The notes under the pieces are model-generated. The model did not search any database. It saw only the letters and a program-made list of their open reading frames with translations, and was not told where the DNA came from. Shown here piece after piece: positions 56,736 through 64,000 of a DNA stretch of 64,000 nt. The stretch's first letter is position 1. Every line of letters starts with the position of its first letter. The stretch is from assembly GCA_963707835.1 (NCBI GenBank), contig CAVPRI010000001.1:682001-746000 (forward strand), read 5' to 3'. The position numbers and the translations under genes are program-made. The DNA is from Bog-473 sp963707835. GTDB taxonomy: Bacteria > Actinomycetota > Acidimicrobiia > Acidimicrobiales > RAAP-2.

Positions 56736-58388
56736 ATGCCCAAGATCCTGAAGTTCGACGAGGCCGCCCGCCGGGGCCTCGAGGCCGGCGTCAACAAGCT
56801 GGCCGACACCGTCAAGGTCACCCTGGGGCCCAAGGGCCGCAATGTGGTGATCGAGAAGAAGTTCGGCGCCCCGACCATCACCAACGACGGCGTGTCCATC
56901 GCCCGCGAGGTCGAGCTCGACGACCCGTTCGAGAACATGGGGGCCCAGCTGGTCAAGGAGGTGGCCACCAAGACCAACGACGTGGCCGGTGACGGGACCA
57001 CCACGGCCACCGTGCTGGCCCAGTCCCTCATCACCGAGGGTCTGCGCAACGTGGCGGCCGGCGCCAGCCCGACCGGGCTCAAGAGGGGCATCGAGAAGGC
57101 CGTGAGCACGGCCGTCGACAGCATCGCCAAGCAGTCCAAGGACGTGGGCGGCAAGACCGAGATCGCCCAGGTGGCCTCCATTTCGGCCGCCGACAACGCC
57201 ATCGGCGACGTGCTGGCCGACGCCATCGACAAGGTCGGCAAGGACGGCACGGTGACCGTCGAGGAGTCCAACACCTTCGGCATCGAGCTCGAGCTCACCG
57301 AGGGTATGCAGTTCGACAAGGGCTTCCTCTCGCCGTACTTCGTCACCGACGCCGAGCGCCAGGAAGCGGTGCTCGACGAGCCCTACATCCTCTTCTACAA
57401 CTCCAAGGTCTCGGCCGTGCACGACCTCGTGCCGGTGCTCGAGAAGGTCATGCAGAGTGGCAAGCCCCTGCTGATCATCGCCGAGGACGTCGAGGGCGAG
57501 GCGCTGGCCACGCTGGTGGTCAACAAGATCCGCGGCACCTTCACCTCCGTGGCCGTCAAGGCTCCCGGCTTCGGCGAGCGCCGCAAGGAGATGCTCCAGG
57601 ACATGGCCATCCTCACCGGTGCCCAGGTCATCAGCGAGGAGATCGGCCTCAAGCTCGAAAACGCCACCATCGACCTGCTGGGCACCGCCCGCCGGGTCAT
57701 CGTCACCAAGGACGACACCACGGTGGTCGAGGGCGCGGGCACGGCCGAGGACGTCAAGGGCCGGGTGGCGCAGATCAAGCGCCAGATCGACGAGACGGAC
57801 TCGGACTGGGACCGCGAGAAGCTCCAGGAGCGTCTGGCCAAGCTGGCCGGGGGCGTGGCCGTGGTCAAGGTCGGCGCCGCCACCGAGGTGGAGCTCAAGG
57901 AGAAGAAGCACCGCATCGAGGACGCGCTCTCCGCCACCCGGGCCGCGGTCGAAGAGGGCATCGTCGCCGGCGGCGGGACCGCCCTTGTGCGGGCCCGCAA
58001 GGCCGTGGTCGAGCTGGCCTCCACGCTCGACGGTGACGAGGCCACCGGGGCACGCATCGTGGCCCACGCGCTCGAGGCACCACTGCGCTGGATCGCCTTC
58101 AACGCCGGTCTCGAAGGCGCCGTCCTGGTCGCCCAGGTCGAGGCGGCCAAGGGCAACATCGGCCTCAACGCTGCCACCGGCGAGCTCGAGGACCTGGTCA
58201 AGGCGGGCATCATCGATCCGGCCAAGGTCACCCGCTCGGCACTCCAGAACGCGGCCTCGGTCGCCGCTCTGCTCCTCACCACCGAGGCGCTCGTGGCCGA
58301 CAAGCCCGAGAAGGTGGACGCCGCCGCGGCTGCAGCCGCCATGGCGGGCGGTATGGGTGGCATGGGTGGCATGGGCGGGATGATGTAA
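56736..58388 (+). CDS. groEL: Chaperonin GroEL
   Basis: 60-kDa chaperonin of 550 residues: VKVTLGPKGRNVVIEKKFG, AGDGTTTATVLAQSLI and GGGTALVRARKAV with the ATPase site; it ends in the Gly-Gly-Met repeat (four GGM units) that lines the cavity of the main housekeeping GroEL. The presence of GroES just upstream also marks it as the operon-type copy. Actinobacteria often keep a second groEL elsewhere; not testable here. Confidence 0.97.
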   Translation: MPKILKFDEAARRGLEAGVNKLADTVKVTLGPKGRNVVIEKKFGAPTITNDGVSIAREVELDDPFENMGAQLVKEVATKTNDVAGDGTTTATVLAQSLITEGLRNVAAGASPTGLKRGIEKAVSTAVDSIAKQSKDVGGKTEIAQVASISAADNAIGDVLADAIDKVGKDGTVTVEESNTFGIELELTEGMQFDKGFLSPYFVTDAERQEAVLDEPYILFYNSKVSAVHDLVPVLEKVMQSGKPLLIIAEDVEGEALATLVVNKIRGTFTSVAVKAPGFGERRKEMLQDMAILTGAQVISEEIGLKLENATIDLLGTARRVIVTKDDTTVVEGAGTAEDVKGRVAQIKRQIDETDSDWDREKLQERLAKLAGGVAVVKVGAATEVELKEKKHRIEDALSATRAAVEEGIVAGGGTALVRARKAVVELASTLDGDEATGARIVAHALEAPLRWIAFNAGLEGAVLVAQVEAAKGNIGLNAATGELEDLVKAGIIDPAKVTRSALQNAASVAALLLTTEALVADKPEKVDAAAAAAAMAGGMGGMGGMGGMM

Positions 58389-58440
58389 CTCCCGTCGCCG
58401 CGTCGGGCCCGTCCTGACGTGATGTCGGATACTCGTGCGG

Positions 58441-58464
58441 TGGCCGGGCCTTCGGGCCCGGCCA
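58441..58464. terminator. Terminator hairpin after groEL
   Basis: Perfect 10-base arms TGGCCGGGCC and GGCCCGGCCA with a TTCG tetraloop, a very stable stem-loop between the convergent ends of groEL (58388) and the methyltransferase gene (58479). Confidence 0.8.
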
Positions 58465-58478
58465 CCGGCGCGTCCGGG

Positions 58479-59330
58479 TCAGGCGTAGGCGTGCACCACG
58501 GCCCGGTAGTTGGCGCTCGTTGCCGAAGGCGGAGGCGACGTCAGCCCGGCCAGGCGCCGGCCCACGCGCTCGGTCAGCGCGCGCCGCTCTGGCGCCGGGG
58601 CCGGTGGGGGACCGACCACGGTCTGCACGGACGAGAACCCGGCCGCTCGGCACAGGTTGTGCAGCGCCTCCATGGTGGGCACGTACCAGTTGCCGAAGTC
58701 GATACGCAGCGAGCTGCCCGAGTGGAACTGGAGCAGCGCCTCGTGCTCGAGCCCCTGGAGGTGCACGGCCTCGGTCTCGATCACGGCCACCTCGCCGGTG
58801 ACCCGGCGCAGCCGCTCGAGGCAGGTCAGCGGCTCCTTCATGTGGTACAGCACACCCAGGTAGAGCACCACATCGAAGCGACCCAGCCCCTCGAGGTCCA
58901 CCGTCTGGAAATCTGCCACCATGGGCTCCACCTTCGACCCCAGCGCGGCGGCGGCGAAATCGAAGGGCCTTCGTCCTGGGAGGTCGGGCCGCCAGAAGTC
59001 CGTCTCGTCACGTGAGAGGTCGGGAAGGGCGCCCTTGTGGATGCACTCGGCCCAGTAGGCGCCCCGGGCCTCGAGGTCGACGCCCCAGGCGTAGTGGTCG
59101 AGGGCCACCACCCGGGCCGCCCCGGCCTGCTCGGCCAGGAAGGAGTACTTGCCGTCCCAGGCGCCGATGTCGAGCACGTTCTTGCCGGTCACGTCGGGAA
59201 TCACGGCGGCCGAGGTCTCCTGGACGCTGTCGCCCTTGGTCACCACGCCGTGTCCCAAGTCGATGGTGTGGTACCAGTGCAGGGCGTCGGCCTCGGCCTG
59301 CAACGTTGCCGGGTCCACCGGGGAGGTCAT
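58479..59330 (-). CDS. CmoB-like (DUF1698) methyltransferase
   Basis: A 283-residue class I methyltransferase. The start WYHTIDLGHGVVTKGD and NVLDIGAWDGKYSFLAEQAG, with LYLGVLYHMKEPLTCLERL, match the family of CmoB, which uses carboxy-SAM on tRNA uridine 34; many actinobacterial relatives act on other substrates. Without CmoA nearby, a tRNA role is not supported. TACGCT (59344-59339) ends 8 bases before the ATG. Confidence 0.75.
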   Translation of the reverse strand: MTSPVDPATLQAEADALHWYHTIDLGHGVVTKGDSVQETSAAVIPDVTGKNVLDIGAWDGKYSFLAEQAGAARVVALDHYAWGVDLEARGAYWAECIHKGALPDLSRDETDFWRPDLPGRRPFDFAAAALGSKVEPMVADFQTVDLEGLGRFDVVLYLGVLYHMKEPLTCLERLRRVTGEVAVIETEAVHLQGLEHEALLQFHSGSSLRIDFGNWYVPTMEALHNLCRAAGFSSVQTVVGPPPAPAPERRALTERVGRRLAGLTSPPPSATSANYRAVVHAYA

Positions 59331-59373
59331 GGGCCGAGAGCGTAGCGAGGCGCGCGCCCCCTAACTTGTTGCT
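59331..59373. promoter_or_regulatory. Divergent leaderless promoters
   Basis: Only 43 bases lie between two divergent starts. TACGCT on the minus strand (59344-59339) and TAACTT on the plus strand (59362-59367) end 8 and 6 bases before their start codons. There is no room for conventional leaders. Confidence 0.5.
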
Positions 59374-60111
59374 GTGCCCGGCTCCGCCCCACTCCAGGAG
59401 ATCCCGCGCCCGGCGACCTGGCGACCGGGGGCGCCGGCACCGTGGGCCGTCCTGGCGGCGTCGGAGCGGTCGGCGATCACGGTCGATCGCGTGCTCGATG
59501 CCCTGGCCGGGCGCGGGCAGGCCGGGCGGCCTCCCCGCGGGCTCGGTATCGAGGACCTGCTGTACCCGCTCGACCGCATGGTGGCGGAGACCGCCCCGCC
59601 GCGGCCCGACGCCGGCGTCCTGGCCGCGCTCTTCGAGGAGCATGGCGAGGCGCACTTGGTCCTGACCCGACGCTCGTCCCGCATGCGCACGCATACCAAC
59701 GACGTGAGCTTCCCCGGAGGGCGGCTCGACGAGGGCGAGGACCCGGCGGCGGCTGCGCTGCGCGAGGCCCACGAGGAGATCGGCCTGGATGCGGCCGCGG
59801 TGACCATGGCGGGGTGGCTGCACCCGGTGGTGGTGCCGCGGTCGAACTCGCTGGTCGTTCCTGCGGTGGCCACGCTGCCGGGGCGCCCGCAGCTGGTCCC
59901 CAACCCGAGCGAGGTGGACCGGGTGTTCGACGTTGCCCTCGCCGAACTGGCTACCCCCGAGATCTTCCACGAGGAGTACTGGACGGTTCCCGAGCGCGCC
60001 CCGTTCGCGGTCTGGTTCTTCGAGGTGGAAGGTGAGATCGTCTGGGGCGCCACGGCCCGGATGATCCACGAGCTGCTGACCATCGTCCTGGTGGGACGCG
60101 GCGAGAGCTAA
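59374..60111 (+). CDS. Nudix hydrolase, CoA pyrophosphatase type
   Basis: A 245-residue protein with a complete Nudix box: GGRLDEGEDPAAAALREAHE followed by EIGL (residues around 112-135), preceded by RTHTNDVSFPG, which is typical of the CoA-pyrophosphatase group. It would cleave CoA or its oxidised forms. The first 80 residues are an extra N-terminal part of unknown role. GTG start; its stop overlaps the stop of the convergent gene. Confidence 0.85.
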   Translation: MPGSAPLQEIPRPATWRPGAPAPWAVLAASERSAITVDRVLDALAGRGQAGRPPRGLGIEDLLYPLDRMVAETAPPRPDAGVLAALFEEHGEAHLVLTRRSSRMRTHTNDVSFPGGRLDEGEDPAAAALREAHEEIGLDAAAVTMAGWLHPVVVPRSNSLVVPAVATLPGRPQLVPNPSEVDRVFDVALAELATPEIFHEEYWTVPERAPFAVWFFEVEGEIVWGATARMIHELLTIVLVGRGES

Positions 60112-60923
60112 GGGGAGCGTTCTCGGAGACGGGCGTCCTTCGGTGCGAGCCGCTCGGCGGCGCGGCGCCGGCGAATGACCACGAGGTAGCCACCCCCGCC
60201 GAGCACCAGGGCGACCACCGGGAACAGGATGACCGTCGGCGCCTCGGGCGCGACGGCAGCCAACATCGTGTAGCAGAGCACCTGGCTCCTCTCGATGTCG
60301 TTGGGGTCGTCGCCCGTCCGGTCGCCCCGTCCCTCGTGGTCGTCGCTGTCCCCACCCCACCGGTTGTCGCCGCTGAGATGAGCGCCATCGGTGTCGTCAC
60401 CGTCGTGGATCCACATAACGGCGCGGTCGCAGATGGGCCGGCCCCCGGTGCTGGCGGGCACGTCGTAGCTGAAGTGGTCCGAACCCCCGGCCGGCCCGGG
60501 GTTGTGGACCTGGGTCAGCTTCGCCGAGACGCGCGAGCCGATCGTCACACAGTCGGCGGAGATGAACGAGAGGCTGTCGCTCGCGTCCTTCGGATCCCAC
60601 GTGGTGGAGACCGAGATCGACTGACCGGGCATGACCGTGCTGCCAGCCGGCCCGGCGGAGGTGGTCTTGACCAGCGAGCCCGTGGCGGGGCCCCGGAACG
60701 CCGCCGCGCACAGGGCGGTTATGGCCGGCGGGAACAAGGGCTTCTGGTGACCGGGATCGCCCCAGGCCCCGGCTCCCGCCGAGGTGCGCGTCCCGGCCCA
60801 GGCATCACCACCGCCGGCGACGCCGATGCTGGCGAGACCGAGCGCCAAGCCGGTCAACGTGAGTGCCCACCACCGCAGGCGCGAGATCGCCGGGCCCGGT
60901 GTTACCGCCGTGTGGGAGCGCAC
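60108..60923 (-). CDS. Secreted/anchored protein with a PEAPT C-terminal helix signal
   Basis: A 271-residue protein of unknown function. A signal-type hydrophobic stretch lies at residues 18-37, with cleavage likely near AWAGT. The middle is Gly/Ser/Asp-rich with five Cys. The end has PEAPT, then a 20-residue hydrophobic helix, then RRRR, the layout of sorting signals recognised by sortase or exosortase-like enzymes. The next gene upstream has a matching PEVPT end. TAGGTT (60935-60930) ends 6 bases before the GTG start. Confidence 0.65.
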   Translation of the reverse strand: MRSHTAVTPGPAISRLRWWALTLTGLALGLASIGVAGGGDAWAGTRTSAGAGAWGDPGHQKPLFPPAITALCAAAFRGPATGSLVKTTSAGPAGSTVMPGQSISVSTTWDPKDASDSLSFISADCVTIGSRVSAKLTQVHNPGPAGGSDHFSYDVPASTGGRPICDRAVMWIHDGDDTDGAHLSGDNRWGGDSDDHEGRGDRTGDDPNDIERSQVLCYTMLAAVAPEAPTVILFPVVALVLGGGGYLVVIRRRRAAERLAPKDARLRERSP

Positions 60924-61021
60924 CCAGTGAACCTACGGGAGCAAAGGTCACAGGCGGTAGAGCCGAGGAGTGAACTCTTCGCGAACGGTGCGTGACGTCG
61001 TGGTGATCTGATCTATGTGGA

Positions 61022-62327
61022 CTACGGGAACGTGATCCGCTGCTTCCGGCGTCGCGTGAGGTCGAGAAGAAGGGCCGCAGCAAGGAGGGTGCCACCAGCG
61101 ATCGGGAGAACGGCCGCTGTCGGCACCTCAGGTGTCGCCGACCCCAGGGGGATGGGCTGCCATGCCGGCTGGCTGTTGTTCGTCTTGTTCGCCGTGAGAT
61201 TGTCCAACGTGACCACGCTGCTCACTCCGTGACCCTCGTCGAGAACGATGTTGCTTCCGCCGCCGAGCTTGGTCCAGACGTACATGTTGCCGGCGGGATT
61301 GCAGGTCGCGCCCCGAAGAGACCGCCGTGTCCGTGGGGGCGAAGATCGGTTCGATCTCCGTGCCCGGGTCGCTCGAACCCCAGAGCTCGCAGCCGGTGGC
61401 CGGTCCGGTCGTCGGGTCGAGGACGTAGAGGGAATGGGAGCGATCGAAGATGATCCTCGTGCCGGCAGGGTTCCAGTCCGGGTATTCGTCGATCTGGCCG
61501 CTCGTGATCCCCGACTCGTTGGAGAGGTCGCGCTCGGCAAAAGCAGCCGGCGAGGCCAGGCTCACCAGGTGGATGTGATTGTCCGTGCCGACGTAGATGA
61601 TCTGGGCGTCGTCGTTGGGATCGATCTCGGGCCGGCTCGCGGCCCCACTCACCCCGTTCGGCTGCAGCAGAGTCACGACGGTGGGCACCAGCCTCGCCGT
61701 GCCCCCCACAACGGGGCTCTGGACGTACAGGCCGCACGAGGTGTTGGTCCCGCTGCAGCGGATGAAGCTCAGCTCGCTCCCGTCAGCCGACACGGTCGGC
61801 GCATAGTCCTGGCTGGTGCCGGGGAAGGTGATCTGGGCGGCGCCGTCGGTCTGGCTGTCGGGCGACCCCGACACGGTCGAGGGGTAGATGACTTGGTAGA
61901 TGGCGAAGTTGCCGTTCGCACCGGGGTTGTTCCCGGCGCCGGGCCGATTGCTCGCGAAGTAGAGCGTGGTCCCCTGGGAGGAGAAGCTGGGCATGGAGTC
62001 GATGCTCCCCGCCGTCGACTCGGTGTAGTTCGGGGCCGTCCCGCCCGGGCACGTAGAGGTAGGTACGGGGCTGCCGTTGGGATTGACGCTGTAGATCGCC
62101 TGGCCGATATTCGTCCCGTCACAGATGGAGGCGAAGGCAACGTTCCCGTTCGCCGCGCCGGTGAACGTGGCTCCAGCGGGGAGCGGAGCCCAGATACCCG
62201 CGGCGACGAGCGCCGTTCCCATCAGACCGAGCCACGGCGCCAACCAGCTGGCGATGATGCCGGCTTCCGGGCGCGCCCCGGGGCAGCGGCGTCCTCGGGG
62301 CGCGCTTCCCCTCGAGCCGAACCTCAT
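61022..62327 (-). CDS. TolB/WD40-like secreted protein with a PEVPT C-terminal signal (one frame break)
   Basis: About 434 residues. A hydrophobic signal (residues 22-50) leads into repeated beta-propeller-like units such as SIDSMPSFSSQGTTLYFASN, APTVSADGSELSFIR and EYPDWNPAGTRIIFDRS, which fit TolB/PD40-type blades. The frame breaks at 61310 (ggg+c, both Gly); repair continues to ATCNPAGNMYVWTKLGG and the end PEVPTAAVLPIAGG, a helix, and RRRK. The start at ATG 62327 is preferred over 62366 because GGGAG lies upstream. Its role may be surface binding; unknown. Confidence 0.7.
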
Positions 62328-62633
62328 GTGCAACTCCCGTCCTCTTGCACCGATCAGTCGCAGCATGCAGGTGGCGGCCAGGCGAGGTCAACGAATGAAC
62401 AAGGGCCCCATGAGGAGGTGGAGGGTGACACCGTGTGGGCAACTGTGGCGGGAAGGCAAACGGGCGGTTCCACACCCCGTCGTCACACGAAGGGAGCGAG
62501 ATCACGACGCGAACACAAGGTTGCAAACCTGCAAAACGGCGCACGCAGCGCATCTCGGAGAACGACGAGAAGGTTCACCTGATGTTCGCGCCGAGATCGC
62601 GATCCCGGTCATCTGGGTGGGCGCTGGTGCGGA
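62328..62633. other. Intergenic stretch upstream of the TolB-like gene
   Basis: About 300 bases without a gene I can support. It should hold the promoter of the TolB-like gene (minus strand) and the end of the next gene upstream. A short inverted repeat AGGTT-GCA-AACCT lies around 62518-62530. Base composition is a little lower in GC than the rest. Confidence 0.4.
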
Positions 62634-63443
62634 TCAGGGGATCGTGGCCGTCGCCGGGACCCCGAGCTCCTGGCGGAGGGCGGCGTCGGCGGCGCGTGCC
62701 GTGCCGGCTCGATTGCCGAGCTCGGTCAGCCAGGCGGGGACGGCACCCGAATGGACCGAGCCTGCGGAGCTGAGGAAGGCCACGAACGCCTGCATCTGGG
62801 TTTCGTCGATCTCCACCAGGTTCTGTATGGAGGTCGGCCACGAGAGCCGGTGAAGCTGCGACTCGTAGCGGCTCAGAGCGGTGCGATAGGCGCTGGCCGG
62901 CGCCACCAGGTCGCCCGCCGCCGGGGCGTGTCCCAGCGCGGCGAAGGCTGAGGCCGCAGTCCCGCTGGCCCGGTCGAGCGCGGCGACATCCTGATGGTAG
63001 CTGGCGAACTGGGCGCCTAGGGGAGACCCGTGCGTCGTCACGCTCGGGGTCGTCGCGGCGACGGTGTTCCGGTGAGGACCGGCGTGGCGGAACGGACCGA
63101 CGGCGGCCACGAAGGCTCCGGCGATGAGGGAAAGCGTCACCACGGCAGCCGTCGCCCAGACCCAGGGCCGTGACCACGGTCGCCTTTCCGGCACGTGACC
63201 ATGCGTCTGTTCCGCCGGCATCGTGGGGGTGGCCGCAACGGGCGACTCAACCATGGTTGGTGGCGGCGGAGGTGGTGCGAGGTCTGTCCTTGGGGGAGAG
63301 ACCACCGAAGGCGGGACGAGGGGAGCCGGAAGAGGACGGAGCTCCGCGCTGCGCCAGTCCCAGTTTCTGATGGTGTCGGCGATCGCTTCGAGCCGCTCGT
63401 CGATCGTGCGTCCGTTCGAACCTGTCACTGCCGCCTCGTCCAC
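62634..63443 (-). CDS. Single-pass membrane protein of unknown function
   Basis: A 269-residue protein with a Pro-rich cytosolic N-terminus (residues 40-75), a single membrane helix at about 93-115 (WVWATAAVVTLSLIAGAFVA), and an extracellular Ala/Ser-rich helical part (DVAALDRASGTAASAFAALG, SIQNLVEIDETQMQAFVAFL). I do not recognise the family. It follows the next gene by 18 bases, so the two are likely one operon. Confidence 0.65.
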   Translation of the reverse strand: MDEAAVTGSNGRTIDERLEAIADTIRNWDWRSAELRPLPAPLVPPSVVSPPRTDLAPPPPPPTMVESPVAATPTMPAEQTHGHVPERRPWSRPWVWATAAVVTLSLIAGAFVAAVGPFRHAGPHRNTVAATTPSVTTHGSPLGAQFASYHQDVAALDRASGTAASAFAALGHAPAAGDLVAPASAYRTALSRYESQLHRLSWPTSIQNLVEIDETQMQAFVAFLSSAGSVHSGAVPAWLTELGNRAGTARAADAALRQELGVPATATIP

Positions 63444-63461
63444 CTCGTCAGCAGGGCGCTC

Positions 63462-64000
63462 CTAGCCGAAGAGCCGGATGCCCTCGATGACCAGACCCAC
63501 GACCGCGGCGGCACCGACCCAGATGCCTGCGATCGCCGCCTTCGAGAGGTGCTTCTTGGGCTGACCGTCGGGTTCGGCTGCCGATTGGGTCTGGGGCGCA
63601 ACTTGCCACGCGGTCGGCGCCGCGGTCGCGGCGAAGGCGTCGGGCTGGGGCATCGGCGTATGCGCTGCGGTGACCGGTTCCGCCACCGGAGGTTGGGGCA
63701 CCTCGTGCGGAGGCACCCAGGCATGCGTCGACCAAGCCGGCGGCGGTCCGTACAGCGGAGGCTGGGGTTCGGGATATCCCGGTGCGAGCGGCGGGGCAGT
63801 GGGCGCCGGCGCATACGGTGGCGCAGTCGGGAATTGCGCGCCGTCCCGCGACGCGGGTTGCTCGGGCATCGATGTCCACGTGGGGCCATCCTGCGACGGG
63901 ATCCCGATCGGGCCGGGAGTGCCGTCAGGCGCCGGTGCCGGGAAAGGCGGTGGCGGTGGGAACCCTGGCGGGGGCGCCGCCGGGGGAGAGGGCGCAGAGT
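63462..64000 (-). CDS. Proline-rich membrane protein, N-terminus outside the window (partial)
   Basis: The frame is open from the right edge to a stop at 63462, giving at least 178 residues. Nearly all of it is low-complexity Pro, Ala and Gly sequence (SAPSPPAAPPPGFPPPPPF at the edge), ending in a Lys pair, one hydrophobic helix (AIAGIWVGAAAVVGLVIEGI) and RLFG. An ATG at 63869 exists but the frame runs on upstream, so the true start is probably off the window. Confidence 0.6.
   Translation of the reverse strand, partial: SAPSPPAAPPPGFPPPPPFPAPAPDGTPGPIGIPSQDGPTWTSMPEQPASRDGAQFPTAPPYAPAPTAPPLAPGYPEPQPPLYGPPPAWSTHAWVPPHEVPQPPVAEPVTAAHTPMPQPDAFAATAAPTAWQVAPQTQSAAEPDGQPKKHLSKAAIAGIWVGAAAVVGLVIEGIRLFG

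Overview
The window is about 64 kb of very GC-rich DNA with tightly packed genes, many GTG starts, and 1-4 base start/stop overlaps. Gene order (rpoB-rpoC, rpsL-rpsG-fusA-tuf, the S10/spc/alpha ribosomal clusters, truA-rplM-rpsI-glmM-glmS, acpS-nnr-alr, tsaE-tsaB-rimI, groES-groEL with a CIRCE element) is that of an actinobacterium. The rpmJ/rpsN zinc forms, the MeaA-type ethylmalonyl-CoA mutase and the overall style suggest the class Acidimicrobiia; this is an inference from gene content, not a database result.

Layout. 1-4.4 kb: end of rpoB and complete rpoC. 4.4-16 kb: a metabolic block with an acyl-CoA epimerase, crotonyl-CoA carboxylase/reductase, acetyl-CoA acetyltransferase, ethylmalonyl-CoA mutase and propionyl-CoA carboxylase beta chain. 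Together these make most of an ethylmalonyl-CoA pathway for growth on acetate-like substrates. Mixed in are a SixA-like phosphatase, aspartate kinase, two cyclophilins and an S51-family protein. 16-38.6 kb: translation genes (str, S10, spc and alpha clusters with secY, adk, map, infA, rpoA, truA, rplM, rpsI). 39-47.8 kb: cell-wall precursor and housekeeping genes (glmM, glmS, acpS, nnr, alr, a family 4 uracil-DNA glycosylase, tsaE, tsaB, rimI). 47.8-51.7 kb: an arsenic cassette (arsC-like, FAD oxidoreductase, aquaporin, arsI) with a divergent arsR and a clear operator palindrome. 51.7-56.2 kb: a thiolase/OB-fold pair, an aldo-keto reductase, a methyltransferase and a secreted protein. 56.3-58.4 kb: groES-groEL. 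58.4-64 kb: a CmoB-like methyltransferase, a Nudix hydrolase and several secreted or membrane proteins, the last one running off the end.

The most striking feature is a systematic set of about 47 single-base frame breaks, 29 of them inside rpsL-rpsG-fusA-tuf. Every one can be placed at a codon third position. Most insertions carry two different bases that are both synonymous there (for example ctgc, cttg, actg, gaga, ggag), and the deletions can be read as a missing third base. Repairing them gives proteins of normal family length (S7 156, EF-Tu 396, EF-G 703 residues). The genes are therefore treated as intact; the breaks most likely record two strain alleles written into one consensus. Other points worth attention are a (His-Asp)10 tail on ribosomal protein L29 beside acidic tails on L22 and S3, a recurrent TANNNT box 6-8 bases before start codons (leaderless transcripts), and a PExPT-helix-Arg C-terminus shared by two neighbouring secreted proteins.
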